Below, one piece after another: positions 1 to 8,247 of a stretch of 54,100 nucleotides of DNA. The position numbers and the translations under genes were made by a program. Within the stretch, counting starts at the first letter, position 1. Every line of letters begins with the position of its first letter. Source of the DNA: Akkermansiaceae bacterium (GTDB lineage Bacteria; Verrucomicrobiota; Verrucomicrobiia; Verrucomicrobiales; Akkermansiaceae); contig JANYEC010000097.1 of NCBI GenBank assembly GCA_025363295.1, positions 1 to 54,100 on the forward strand. The letters run 5' to 3'. The notes under the pieces were generated by a model. The model was not told the DNA's origin, made no database searches, and saw nothing but the letters and a program-made list of their open reading frames with translations.

Positions 1-948
1 GTAGGCGACCAGCCAGCCAAGCCAGATGACGGGGACGGCGAAAAATAATCCCACGCAAAGGGCGAGGCATCCGGCGAGGATGACGACGATCGCCATGAGC
101 GCAAGCAGGAAGAGATTCATGCGATTGTTAGTAGTAATCGACGAGCTGTATTTGAACGAGTCCATGACCCCCAGATCCCGATCCACGATCGCCGTGAGAT
201 ATTGCCCGTAGCGCATGGCGAGGTAGATCCCGGGAACGATTAGGAAAATCATCCCGATGGAAACCATCAACATGTAAAGGATCGTGGCCCCAAGCGCGGG
301 GAGAAATTTCCTTCCTCCGCCGAACAACATGGCGACGGAAACTTCCTTACCGGAAATCAAGTTCAGTCCGATGCGTGTCGCACCAAGGGAGAGGAAAATC
401 GAAATGAGTTGTTTGATGAAATAGGCCAGTGGGCTGCCAGTTTGTTGGTACCTGGAAAAACCTGCGCTAACACCCGACTGAATGTGAGTGATAGAATCGT
501 GATGCAATCCGAGTGCAACATCCCCCGCATGGGTCATCCAGCTAACAATCGCCGATACGGCGAAATACACGAGGCCCACTATCAGGATCATACCAAAGTT
601 TCTCGCCGTTAGATCGAAGCCTCGTTTCACACAGGCCATCACGTCAATAGGCTCGCTGCCTGGAATAATTTCTTCGAGTGCCTGCCCGCTCGTGATTTGC
701 GCAACAGGATTCCATGAGCTTGCGGGGGCGGCGTAAGGGTTATTAGCGTCGCCAGCAGGACCCTGCGGCGTCGGGGGCGACGTGAAAATATCTGGCACTT
801 GTCCGGCGGGAATCCAATCCTTCATGGTCGAGTTCCATACGAGGTCTTTCACCGGATCAAGACCACCATTGCGAGCCAATGCCACGAGCTGATTAAAGCC
901 CACGGGACCATTTTGTTTTCCGTCTTTTGCGTAATACCACTCGTTCAT
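1..948 (-). CDS. GYF_2 (DUF4339) domain multi-pass membrane protein, 3' end outside the window
   Basis: Reading the minus strand from ATG at 946-948 gives 316 codons without a stop, running off the window edge. Residues 1-50 form a GYF_2/DUF4339 module (start MNEWYYAKDGKQNGP, then W-N-x-x-M-x-x-W-I-P-A). A Pro/Ala/Asn linker follows, then at least four hydrophobic segments (for example NFGMILIVGLVYFAVSAIV and LFLLALMAIVVILAGCLAL). The C-terminal part resembles the membrane proteins often found behind GYF_2 domains, with a conserved-looking PGIYLAMRYGQ stretch. The function is unknown; a cytoplasmic GYF_2 protein-interaction module on a membrane anchor is the family expectation. It is divergent from the ChrA-type gene, with about 105 bases between the starts. 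Confidence 0.8.
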   Translation of the reverse strand, partial: MNEWYYAKDGKQNGPVGFNQLVALARNGGLDPVKDLVWNSTMKDWIPAGQVPDIFTSPPTPQGPAGDANNPYAAPASSWNPVAQITSGQALEEIIPGSEPIDVMACVKRGFDLTARNFGMILIVGLVYFAVSAIVSWMTHAGDVALGLHHDSITHIQSGVSAGFSRYQQTGSPLAYFIKQLISIFLSLGATRIGLNLISGKEVSVAMLFGGGRKFLPALGATILYMLMVSIGMIFLIVPGIYLAMRYGQYLTAIVDRDLGVMDSFKYSSSITTNNRMNLFLLALMAIVVILAGCLALCVGLFFAVPVIWLGWLVAY

Positions 949-1053
949 GTTGGGAGCTTCACTAACAAGCAGGTGCCTCAATGGCAAGGTGGGTTTTGTA
1001 TGGATTTCCGCGCACACGGTTTTTGCGGTAGTAATTGCAAACCGTTGGCCGAA

Positions 1054-2382
1054 ATGCCCACGCTCTCAAACGTGAACGAGCGACCTCCTACCTTTCCGAG
1101 TTTTCGCGATGCATTGTGCTACTGGCTCAAACTCGGCTGCATCAGCTTTGGCGGACCGGCCGGACAGATCGCCATTATGCATAAGGAGTTGGTGGAAAAA
1201 CGCCGATGGATCTCCGAGAGCCACTTTCTCCATGCGCTGAATTTTTGCATGCTTCTGCCCGGTCCAGAAGCCCAACAGCTCGCGACTTACCTCGGTTGGC
1301 GGCTGCACGGTTGGCGCGGCGGGGTGGCGGCGGGCGTCCTGTTTGTGCTGCCATCCATCTTCATTCTGCTAGGCCTGAGCTGGCTCTATATGGCGGGTGG
1401 GCACCTGCCATGGCTGGCGGCGATTTTCTACGGCTTGCTCCCCGCAGTGAGCGCGGTAGTGGCGGAGGCGGTGCTGCGGATCGGTAAAAAAGCGCTGAAA
1501 AGCCCGATGCTGTGGGCCATCGCAGCGCTGTCATTTGTGGCGATTTACTTTTTCCATCTCTCGTTCGTGATCATCATCGCAGCCGCTGCGACCATCGGAT
1601 GGTTCGGTGCGACGATGGCACCCTTACAGTTTCCCGCAAGCAAGAGCCACGGTGCGGTCGGCGATCTATCAGAAGATAGTTTCCTCATCCTGCCACCACC
1701 GCCCGCGCCGTCCTGGAAGCGATCAGTTAGAATTTTATTTATCTGTTTGATTCTTTGGTGGGTGCCGATTTTCGGGCTTGGTCTGTGGCTTGGATGGGAT
1801 GGTACGGCGTTTGAACAAGGCGTCTTTTTCAGCAAGGCGGCGATGGTCACCTTCGGCGGAGCGTATGCGGTTTTGCCCTACGTTGCCCAACAGGCGGTGG
1901 AGAAATACAGTTGGCTTTCACATCCGCAGATGATGGCCGGCTTGGGCTTAGCAGAGACCACGCCTGGGCCGCTCATCATGGTTTTACAATTCGTCGGCTT
2001 CGTCGGCGGCTGGCAGCATCCGGGGAATCTCTCGCCTCTTGGTGGTGCGGTCATCGGCGCATTGATCACCACTTGGGCGACTTTTGTGCCGTGTTTCCTC
2101 TTCGTATTTCTCGGCGCTCCGTATGTGGAAAAACTTCGCTCGCAGCCGCGTCTCGGAGCGGCACTCACCGGCATCACCGCGGCAGTCGTCGGCGTGATCC
2201 TCAATCTCGGGGTGAAATTCTCGGAGCACGCCCTGTGGCCGGATTTATCGAAACGAGCGGATGGGTTCGTCGCTGTTGTGGGGATCGCTGCCTTCGTGGC
2301 GATGCAACGTTTCAAGATCGGGCTGATCCCGGTCATCACGGCATGTGCTGTTTCGGGTTTGATTTGGCGACTGGCATTTTAA
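1054..2382 (+). CDS. chrA: ChrA-family chromate/anion transporter
   Basis: The 442-residue polytopic protein has the duplicated structure of long-chain ChrA proteins. The N-terminal half carries FGGPAGQIAIMHKELV and LLPGPEAQQLATYLG; the C-terminal half has the matching MVTFGGAYAVLPYV and ETTPGPLIMVLQFVGF. Family members are inner-membrane transporters that export chromate, but many homologues have untested substrates. I chose ATG 1054 because the open frame upstream to 799 reads antisense through the GYF_2 gene and has no ChrA similarity; GTG 1072 is another possible start. There are 12 bases to the next gene, so co-transcription with rlmN is likely. Confidence 0.88.
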   Translation: MPTLSNVNERPPTFPSFRDALCYWLKLGCISFGGPAGQIAIMHKELVEKRRWISESHFLHALNFCMLLPGPEAQQLATYLGWRLHGWRGGVAAGVLFVLPSIFILLGLSWLYMAGGHLPWLAAIFYGLLPAVSAVVAEAVLRIGKKALKSPMLWAIAALSFVAIYFFHLSFVIIIAAAATIGWFGATMAPLQFPASKSHGAVGDLSEDSFLILPPPPAPSWKRSVRILFICLILWWVPIFGLGLWLGWDGTAFEQGVFFSKAAMVTFGGAYAVLPYVAQQAVEKYSWLSHPQMMAGLGLAETTPGPLIMVLQFVGFVGGWQHPGNLSPLGGAVIGALITTWATFVPCFLFVFLGAPYVEKLRSQPRLGAALTGITAAVVGVILNLGVKFSEHALWPDLSKRADGFVAVVGIAAFVAMQRFKIGLIPVITACAVSGLIWRLAF

Positions 2383-2394
2383 AATGACGCTTGA

Positions 2395-3552
2395 ATGCGG
2401 CCCCCTGCTGGTTTGCATTCACGCGTGAGTCATACCGCCCCACGATCTCTGCATGATTTCAGTTTCCCTGAAATGGTCGAGGTATTGGCGGCGGAGGGCA
2501 TCATCCTCCACCATGTAAAATCCCTGTGGCGCACAGTGCACCATGATGGCGCACTTGACCTAACAACACGCAATTTTCTCCCACCGTTGAAACGCTGGGT
2601 CGCGGCATCAGTGGGCGAGGGGAAAGCATTTTTTCTGGATGCACCGGAGGTCGTTGATGAAATCCACAGCTCCGATGGACTAACACGAAAATTCCTCCTG
2701 CGGCTACGTGATGGGCAAACGATCGAGACCGTTCTGATGGGCTATCAGGGTCGCCACACCGTTTGCGTGAGCACGCAAGCGGGTTGCGCGATGGGCTGTG
2801 TGTTCTGCGCGACCGGGCAAATGGGCTTCGTCCGACATTTGCGGCCCGGGGAAATCGTAGCCCAAGTCTTACACGCCCGCCGGATTTTAAAAACGATCCA
2901 CCCTAACAAGCGCCTCCGCAATATGGTGCTGATGGGCATGGGCGAGCCGCTGCACAACTATGACTCCGTGATGCACGCGCTTGCTTCCATTTCAGATAGG
3001 CGCGGTGCCGGCATTGGTCCCACGAAAATCTCGATCAGCACCGTGGGTGTGGTCCCCGCCATTCTGAGGCTTGCGGAAGAACAGCGGCCGTATTGTCTAG
3101 CAGTGAGTTTGCATGGGTCAACCGAAGAGGAGCGCTCGGCCCTCGTGCCCGCGAGCAAGCGCTGGTCGCTGGCAATGTTAATGGATGCCTGCCGGAAATA
3201 TGGCGAGATCACGGGGAAAAAGATTTTCTTCGAGTGGACTTTGATAGCCGGGAAAAACGATTCCCCTGAAACAGCGCTGCGCTTGGCCGAGTTACTAACA
3301 GGGATGGATGCACACATCAATCTCATCCCTCTTAACCCGACCGGTGGATTCGCCGGGGTTGAAAGCCGCAGCGGACACGAGTTTCAGCGCATTCTGCAAG
3401 CCGCTGGATTTCCCTGCACATTCCGCCAACGCCGCGGAATCGACGTCGCCGCCGGCTGCGGCATGTTGAAAGCGGAGAAGCGGTTGAGACCGGCCAATGT
3501 GTCGAAAATGACTCTTAACTTGGCCAGAAATCCGGGCCAGACGCCGGGTTAG
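2395..3552 (+). CDS. rlmN: RlmN-type dual-specificity rRNA/tRNA adenine C2-methyltransferase (radical SAM)
   Basis: The 385-residue protein would methylate C2 of A2503 in 23S rRNA and A37 in some tRNAs. The radical-SAM cluster motif is C131-x3-C135-x2-C138 (AGCAMGCVFCATG). GMGEPLHNYD is the family GEP motif. The two mechanistic cysteines are present: the one in HTVCVST (C124 region) and the methyl-carrying one in AAGCGMLK, which by count falls at 355. The Cfr resistance enzymes share this fold, so function rests on overall family resemblance. ATG 2395 is used because an RlmN-like SLHDFS segment lies before the internal Met at MVEVL. A GTG at 2425 is an alternative start. Confidence 0.87.
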   Translation: MRPPAGLHSRVSHTAPRSLHDFSFPEMVEVLAAEGIILHHVKSLWRTVHHDGALDLTTRNFLPPLKRWVAASVGEGKAFFLDAPEVVDEIHSSDGLTRKFLLRLRDGQTIETVLMGYQGRHTVCVSTQAGCAMGCVFCATGQMGFVRHLRPGEIVAQVLHARRILKTIHPNKRLRNMVLMGMGEPLHNYDSVMHALASISDRRGAGIGPTKISISTVGVVPAILRLAEEQRPYCLAVSLHGSTEEERSALVPASKRWSLAMLMDACRKYGEITGKKIFFEWTLIAGKNDSPETALRLAELLTGMDAHINLIPLNPTGGFAGVESRSGHEFQRILQAAGFPCTFRQRRGIDVAAGCGMLKAEKRLRPANVSKMTLNLARNPGQTPG

Positions 3553-3572
3553 CCCCTAACCAACGATATTTG

Positions 3573-3590
3573 TGTGACAGGATGGTCACA
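3573..3590. promoter_or_regulatory. Inverted repeat TGTGAC-N6-GTCACA before tpsB
   Basis: A perfect 6+6 palindrome with a 6-base spacer lies between rlmN and tpsB, ending 68 bases before the tpsB ATG. The same arms and spacer occur before the giant tpsA gene (10780-10795). The spacing gives TGTGA-N8-TCACA, two bases wider than the CRP consensus, so a different dimeric regulator is more likely. Operator function is inferred. Confidence 0.55.
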
Positions 3591-3657
3591 TAAGAGCCCT
3601 TGAAGCGGGATCGGTGCCGGGAAGAGACTCCCCTCATCTTGAGTTCCACGCATTGGC

Positions 3658-5235
3658 ATGCTTCGTCCAAACTCCATACTCTCATTCGTATTACAGCTCA
3701 TTGTAGGGCTGGCGTATTGTGGACCCATTTCCGCACAGGAAATTACTAAATTTTACATCCGTGAATACCGTATCGAAGGCGCGAAACGTTTGCCCCGCCT
3801 CGATGTCGAGCGTGCCGTTTACCCGTATCTCGGCCCCCAGCGCTCTGCAGACGATGTGGAGCAGGCGCGTGCAGCCCTCGAAAAATCCTATCACGACAAG
3901 GGCTATCAAACCGTGTCCGTCTCCGTCCCCCAACAGGATCCGCGCCGTGGTATTATTCGGCTAGAAGTCGTCGAAGGAAAAATTGGCCGTCTGCGTGTGA
4001 ACGGTGCGAAATTCTTTCTCCCCAGCCAAATCAAGCGCGAGACACCATCGCTTGCAGAGGGCAAAGTCCCGAACTTCGATCAAGTCAGCAAGGAGATTGT
4101 GGGACTTAACGGCCTCAGCGACCGCCGTGTCACTCCCGCATTACGCGCAGGGATCGAGCCGGGAACCTTCGACGTGGATCTCAACGTGGAAGACAAACTT
4201 CCTCTTCATGGATCGTTAGAACTCAATAACCGCTACAGCTCTAACACGACCGACTTGCGGCTCAATGGATCGCTCAACTACGATAATCTTTTCCAAAAAG
4301 GCCATACCCTCGGACTCAGTTTCCAGATCGCTCCTGAAAATCCAGATGACGCTAAAGTATTTTCAGGCTACTATCTCGCCCGCGTTTCTAACGGTGTGAG
4401 CCTCATGCTTAGCGCCACAAAACAAAATAGCGACGTCTCCACCCTCGGTGGCGCGGCCGTGGGCGGGCGCGGTGAAATCGTCGGGCTGCGTGCGCTTTAC
4501 GATTTGCCAACAACCGCGAAGTTCTATCAAAGTTTTAACTTCGGCTTCGATTATAAACACTTCGATGAAGACCTTGTCATCGGTAAAGACACGATTTCAT
4601 CACCCATCGAATACTATCCGCTAAGTGCCAACTATGCTGCCACATGGATGGGCGAACATGGCTTCACTGAAATGAACCATTCGCTCACTTTCGGACTGCG
4701 CGGCATCGGCAGTAAAGAACGGGACTATGCGAACAAGCGCTACAATTCAGATGGAAATTTCGTCTTTCTCCGCAGTGATGTGGCGCACACCCACGATCTC
4801 AAGGGTGGCTCTCAGTTATTTGGAAAAATCCAAGGCCAGGTTTCCAATCGTCCGCTCATCAACAGCGACCAACTTGCCGGTGGCGGCCTAAGCTCCGTTA
4901 GAGGCTACCTCGAAGCAACGGCGCTCGGCGACAACGGAGTTTTCGGCACAATCGAGGTCCGCAGCCCCTCGCTCATTGGCAAGCCGGATACCACCAACGC
5001 CAAATCCGATGAATGGAGATTCCTCGCCTTTGCAGACGCAGGAGTGCTCGGCATCTGGGACGCCCTGCCCTCGCAACAATCCCAATACAACTTCTCCAGT
5101 GCGGGTCTCGGCAGCCGTTTCCGCATCAAGGAGCACTACAACGGCTCCGTGGATGCCGCCATCCCATTTACGAACCAACTCGACACGGACGCTGGCGAAG
5201 TCCGCATCACTTTCCGCGGCTGGGCGGATTTCTAA
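3658..5235 (+). CDS. TpsB-family outer-membrane secretion/activation protein (ShlB/FhaC/HecB type)
   Basis: The 525-residue protein has a signal peptide ending near AYCGPISAQ. A POTRA-type region with the usual alternation of VE.GKIG.. and ..Y..KGY segments covers about residues 30-190. A 16-strand type barrel follows. The barrel contains the Omp85/TpsB motif 3 sequence LSSVRGY (around residue 416), whose Arg-Gly-Tyr tip is a family hallmark. The C-terminus ends in aromatic WADF as outer-membrane barrels do. The role is the pore that exports and folds the TpsA partner, here almost certainly the 4011-residue protein at 10881. It is the first gene of a same-strand block; the next gene starts 20 bases downstream. 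Confidence 0.9.
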   Translation: MLRPNSILSFVLQLIVGLAYCGPISAQEITKFYIREYRIEGAKRLPRLDVERAVYPYLGPQRSADDVEQARAALEKSYHDKGYQTVSVSVPQQDPRRGIIRLEVVEGKIGRLRVNGAKFFLPSQIKRETPSLAEGKVPNFDQVSKEIVGLNGLSDRRVTPALRAGIEPGTFDVDLNVEDKLPLHGSLELNNRYSSNTTDLRLNGSLNYDNLFQKGHTLGLSFQIAPENPDDAKVFSGYYLARVSNGVSLMLSATKQNSDVSTLGGAAVGGRGEIVGLRALYDLPTTAKFYQSFNFGFDYKHFDEDLVIGKDTISSPIEYYPLSANYAATWMGEHGFTEMNHSLTFGLRGIGSKERDYANKRYNSDGNFVFLRSDVAHTHDLKGGSQLFGKIQGQVSNRPLINSDQLAGGGLSSVRGYLEATALGDNGVFGTIEVRSPSLIGKPDTTNAKSDEWRFLAFADAGVLGIWDALPSQQSQYNFSSAGLGSRFRIKEHYNGSVDAAIPFTNQLDTDAGEVRITFRGWADF

Positions 5236-5255
5236 TACTAACAATTATTTTATTT

Positions 5256-7100
5256 ATGAGTCACTCTCTCACGATCAGACAAGTCGCCTGCGTGTCCGCG
5301 ACCCTTCTACTCACCTCCTTTGCCCATGCCGAAGAAGGCAAAGACGCTTGGTGGAACCCTGCTTGGACCCAGCGCTCGAAGATCACCCTCGATCCCGGCG
5401 CCGAGGCCACCACGCCTGTCGGCAACGCCACCGTGCTTGTCCGTCTGCATGATGGAAACTTCGCCTTCGACACCGCCTCAGAAAACGGCGCCGACCTCCG
5501 CTTCATCGCCGCCGATGGAAAAACCCAGTTAGCCTATCAGATCGAGAGTTTTGATAACCTCCTCCACGAAGGATATGTCTGGGTCAAGCTCTCTGACATC
5601 AAGCCCGGCGCGAAGGAATCCTTCTTTCTCTATTTCGGCAATCCCGCACCGACCGAAGCCGCCCCCAAAGCCACCGACGCTTATGACTCAGAAACCGTGC
5701 TCGCCTATCATTTCGCCGGACGTGGCACCGCGCCATCCGACTCCACCGCAAATGGCAACAACGCAGAAGCTCCGGCCACCACGGCAGAAGGCTCCCTCAT
5801 CGGCAACGGACTCCGCCTGTTAGGTAACGTGCCGGTCACCATCAAGCCTTCCACGTCCCTCGATTGGAAAGCGGCGCAAGCCTTGACTCTCTCCACCTGG
5901 ATCAAGCCCGGCGCACTGCAACCTAACGCAATTCTCTTCAGCCGGGGAGAGGGCGCGAACGCCTTCCAAATTCTCCTCCATCAAGGCATCCCTGTCATCA
6001 AACTCGGCTCCAAATCCAGCACGCCCGCAGCACCGGTCGCGGCGGGCACGTGGAGCCACCTCGCATTCGTCGCGGACGGAAAGACACTCCAACTTTTCCT
6101 CAATGGTGCGCCATATGCCAGCATCGACGGCGCACTCGCCGCCCTAAACACACCGATCACCCTCAGTAGCTCTGACTCCGGCTATGCGGGCGAAATCGAC
6201 GAACTCAACATCTCTAACACCGCAAGACCCCTCGGCTGGATTAAGCTCGCGGCCACCAATCAAGGAACGACCCAGAGTCCGCTCAGCCTCGGCCCCATCG
6301 AAGGCGATGGAGTCAAGGAACAGAGCAAGTTCATGGAGCACCTTTCACTCTTCGGAGACATTGCTGGGAACATGATGTTCGACGGATGGATCGCCATCGG
6401 CGTTTGCTCCATCATGATTGTCATCGGCTGGACCGTCGCGATCCGCAAGTTCCTCTATCTGAACTCCATTGAAAAAGGCACCAAGGTATTCCTCAACCAG
6501 TGGAAATCCCTCTCCACCGATCTCACCGCTCTCAACCCCGATGACCTTTCTAACGTCAGCAGCCTTGGCGGCCAAGTCGATCCGGGCGAGCAGGGACTCA
6601 TCGAAAAATCCCCTCTCTTCCATATCTATCAGATTGGCTCCGAGGAGATTCGCCACCGTCTCGATAAGGACAATAACCGCGTCCAAGGCCTATCAGGCCG
6701 TTCTATCCAAGCCATCCGTGCGAGTTTGGATGCCGGGCTTGTTCATGAAAGCCACCGCCTCTCCGATGGCCTTGTTTACCTCACCATCAGCATCGCCGGC
6801 GGTCCTTATGTCGGTCTGCTAGGAACCGTGGTCGGCGTTATGATCACGTTCGCCATCATCGCGAAATCCGGTGAGGTCAACGTCAACTCCATCGCGCCCG
6901 GGATCGCCTCTGCACTCTTGGCAACCGTCGTGGGTCTCGTCGTCGCCATCCCCGCGCTCTTCATCTACAGTTATCTCAACGGTCGTATTAAAAACTCACT
7001 CGCTCTCATGCAGGTCTTCATCGACGAGTTCGTCGCCAAGATGGCCGAGTTCTACCGCCCCGCTCAAGAAGCCGACCAGAACAGCGGCCCCTCCCACTGA
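5256..7100 (+). CDS. DUF2341-LamG-like-ExbB fusion: MotA/TolQ/ExbB proton channel with large exported N-terminus
   Basis: The 614-residue protein starts at ATG 5256; the open frame further upstream overlaps tpsB and is ignored. A signal peptide (SATLLLTSFAHAEE) is followed by a DUF2341 domain (WWNPAWTQRSKI to SFFLYFGNPAP, about residues 30-130). A concanavalin/LamG-like domain (YHFAGRG, LTLSTWIKPG, GTWSHLAFVADG, YAGEIDELNI) reaches about residue 330. The last third is an ExbB/TolQ channel with three membrane segments (GWIAIGVCSIMIVIGW; LSIAGGPYVGLLGTVVGV-like; IASALLATVVGLVVAIPALF) and the G-L-L-G-T-V-x-G-V motif. It would form the proton channel with ExbD and drive TonB. The role of the periplasmic lectin-like part is unknown. 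Confidence 0.88.
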   Translation: MSHSLTIRQVACVSATLLLTSFAHAEEGKDAWWNPAWTQRSKITLDPGAEATTPVGNATVLVRLHDGNFAFDTASENGADLRFIAADGKTQLAYQIESFDNLLHEGYVWVKLSDIKPGAKESFFLYFGNPAPTEAAPKATDAYDSETVLAYHFAGRGTAPSDSTANGNNAEAPATTAEGSLIGNGLRLLGNVPVTIKPSTSLDWKAAQALTLSTWIKPGALQPNAILFSRGEGANAFQILLHQGIPVIKLGSKSSTPAAPVAAGTWSHLAFVADGKTLQLFLNGAPYASIDGALAALNTPITLSSSDSGYAGEIDELNISNTARPLGWIKLAATNQGTTQSPLSLGPIEGDGVKEQSKFMEHLSLFGDIAGNMMFDGWIAIGVCSIMIVIGWTVAIRKFLYLNSIEKGTKVFLNQWKSLSTDLTALNPDDLSNVSSLGGQVDPGEQGLIEKSPLFHIYQIGSEEIRHRLDKDNNRVQGLSGRSIQAIRASLDAGLVHESHRLSDGLVYLTISIAGGPYVGLLGTVVGVMITFAIIAKSGEVNVNSIAPGIASALLATVVGLVVAIPALFIYSYLNGRIKNSLALMQVFIDEFVAKMAEFYRPAQEADQNSGPSH

Positions 7101-7103
7101 TCA

Positions 7104-7115
7104 CTTCTTGATTCT
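7104..7115. repeat. Short intergenic CTTCTTGATTCT element
   Basis: This word (reverse complement AGAATCAAGAAG) sits in the 29-base gap between the ExbB-type gene and exbD. It matches the arms of longer elements at 35030-35101 and 42061-42084, which are also between genes. It is short, so chance is possible for this copy alone. Confidence 0.35.
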
Positions 7116-7129
7116 AACTTCTCCCACCC

Positions 7130-7534
7130 ATGGCCTCCGCCGACGATAAAAGTTACGATGACATCAACGTCACCCCGATGGTGGATCTCTATCTGGTGTT
7201 GTTGCTCATCTTCATCATCATGACCACTGCCGGAGTGCAGGGAGTGAAAGTGAACCTGCCCAGCGCCAGCAAAGCCTCATCGCCCAAGCTTGATGCGCCG
7301 AAAACCCAGGCCATCACCGTCGATCCGGAAGGGAAAATCAGGCTCAACACCCTCCCCGTTACCCTCGCGGATCTTGAAACCAAACTCGCCGCCCTCAAGG
7401 CCGCCACGCCCGAAGTCCCCGTAGTTGTTAGAGGTGACCGCGCCAGCCAATATCAAGGCGTCATGGATGTGCTTGATGTGTTAGGCCGCGTCGGCATCAC
7501 CCAGATCGGACTCGCCACCCAACCCGCCAAATAA
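7130..7534 (+). CDS. exbD: ExbD/TolR biopolymer transport protein
   Basis: The 134-residue protein has a short cytoplasmic N-terminus and one membrane helix with the family motif INVTPMVDLYLVLLLIF. Asp19 is at the place of the proton-carrying Asp of ExbD. A small periplasmic domain ends with VVVRGDRASQYQGVMDVLDVLGRVGI, the usual ExbD/TolR fold ending. It should form the proton-driven motor with the ExbB-type fusion encoded 29 bases upstream. The next gene begins one base after its stop, so translation is probably coupled. Confidence 0.93.
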   Translation: MASADDKSYDDINVTPMVDLYLVLLLIFIIMTTAGVQGVKVNLPSASKASSPKLDAPKTQAITVDPEGKIRLNTLPVTLADLETKLAALKAATPEVPVVVRGDRASQYQGVMDVLDVLGRVGITQIGLATQPAK

Positions 7535-7535
7535 C

Positions 7536-8237
7536 ATGTCCCCGCCACCCACCACCACCCCGGTCGCGAAAAGCAAACACCGCCTGATCATCGGTATTCT
7601 GCTAGGCATCGTCGTGCTCGGCGGTATCGTTTCCTTCCTCAGGTCGGACGCCAAGCCCCACCGCAAGGCCGCGCCGAGAGAACAGACTGTCACCATCGTC
7701 CTCCCGCCGCCACCACCGCCGCCGCCACCGAAGATCGAGCAGCCTAAAGTGGAGCCCCCGCCGGATGACAAGAAGGAGGAGATCGTCGAGGAAAAACCCG
7801 TCGATCTCACCCCACCGGAAGCCCCCGTTGACACCCCGTCCGAAGACCTCGGCACGAACATCACCGGTGGCAACGGCCCCGACATGGGACTCACCCACGG
7901 CGGTGGCAATGGCAACGCCGGTGGGCGCCGCGGCGGCCTCGGTGGATCTAACATTTTTGCTCGTTACTCCCTATCCGCCAAAGCCAGCATCGAAGAAGCG
8001 TTGCGTCGCGATCCCGCCACCCGCAGTGCCCTCGCCAGCGGGCTCAAGATCGAGTTCTGGCCCGACTCGAGCGGCCGCATCACTCGCGCCGAGGTCATCG
8101 GCGGCTCCGCTGGCTCCTCAGTGGATCAAGCCGTCAAGCGCGTCCTGTTAGGCCTTCAAACCCAGCCCGCCGCCAACCCGAAGGAAATGCCGCCTTCCGT
8201 CAAAATCCGCATCACCGCCCGCAAGCCGACTATCTAA
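7536..8237 (+). CDS. tonB: TonB-family energy transducer
   Basis: The 233-residue protein has one N-terminal membrane helix (about residues 16-35, LIIGILLGIVVLGGIVSFL). A Pro-rich periplasmic spacer includes nine consecutive prolines at residues 57-65, and a Pro/Glu/Asp segment (PPPDDKKEEIVEEKP) and a Gly/Asn/Arg-rich stretch follow. The C-terminal TonB_C-like fold covers about residues 145-233 (IEFWPDSSGRITRAEVIGGS, then VKRVLLGL). It should transmit ExbB-ExbD energy to an outer-membrane partner. No TonB-dependent receptor with a plug domain is encoded in the window. The local partner could be the porin encoded next or the TpsB pore, but neither is a classical TonB client. Confidence 0.88.
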   Translation: MSPPPTTTPVAKSKHRLIIGILLGIVVLGGIVSFLRSDAKPHRKAAPREQTVTIVLPPPPPPPPPKIEQPKVEPPPDDKKEEIVEEKPVDLTPPEAPVDTPSEDLGTNITGGNGPDMGLTHGGGNGNAGGRRGGLGGSNIFARYSLSAKASIEEALRRDPATRSALASGLKIEFWPDSSGRITRAEVIGGSAGSSVDQAVKRVLLGLQTQPAANPKEMPPSVKIRITARKPTI

Positions 8238-8247
8238 CTTTTCTCTC

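Noticed and set aside
3573..3590. Reading TGTGAC-N6-GTCACA as a CRP site
   Set aside because: CRP/FNR sites have TGTGA-N6-TCACA; here the space between these half-sites is eight bases, unlike the exact site at 45905.
5013..5255. Upstream extension of the ExbB-type fusion
   Set aside because: It overlaps tpsB, has no family similarity, and a proper signal peptide begins at 5256.
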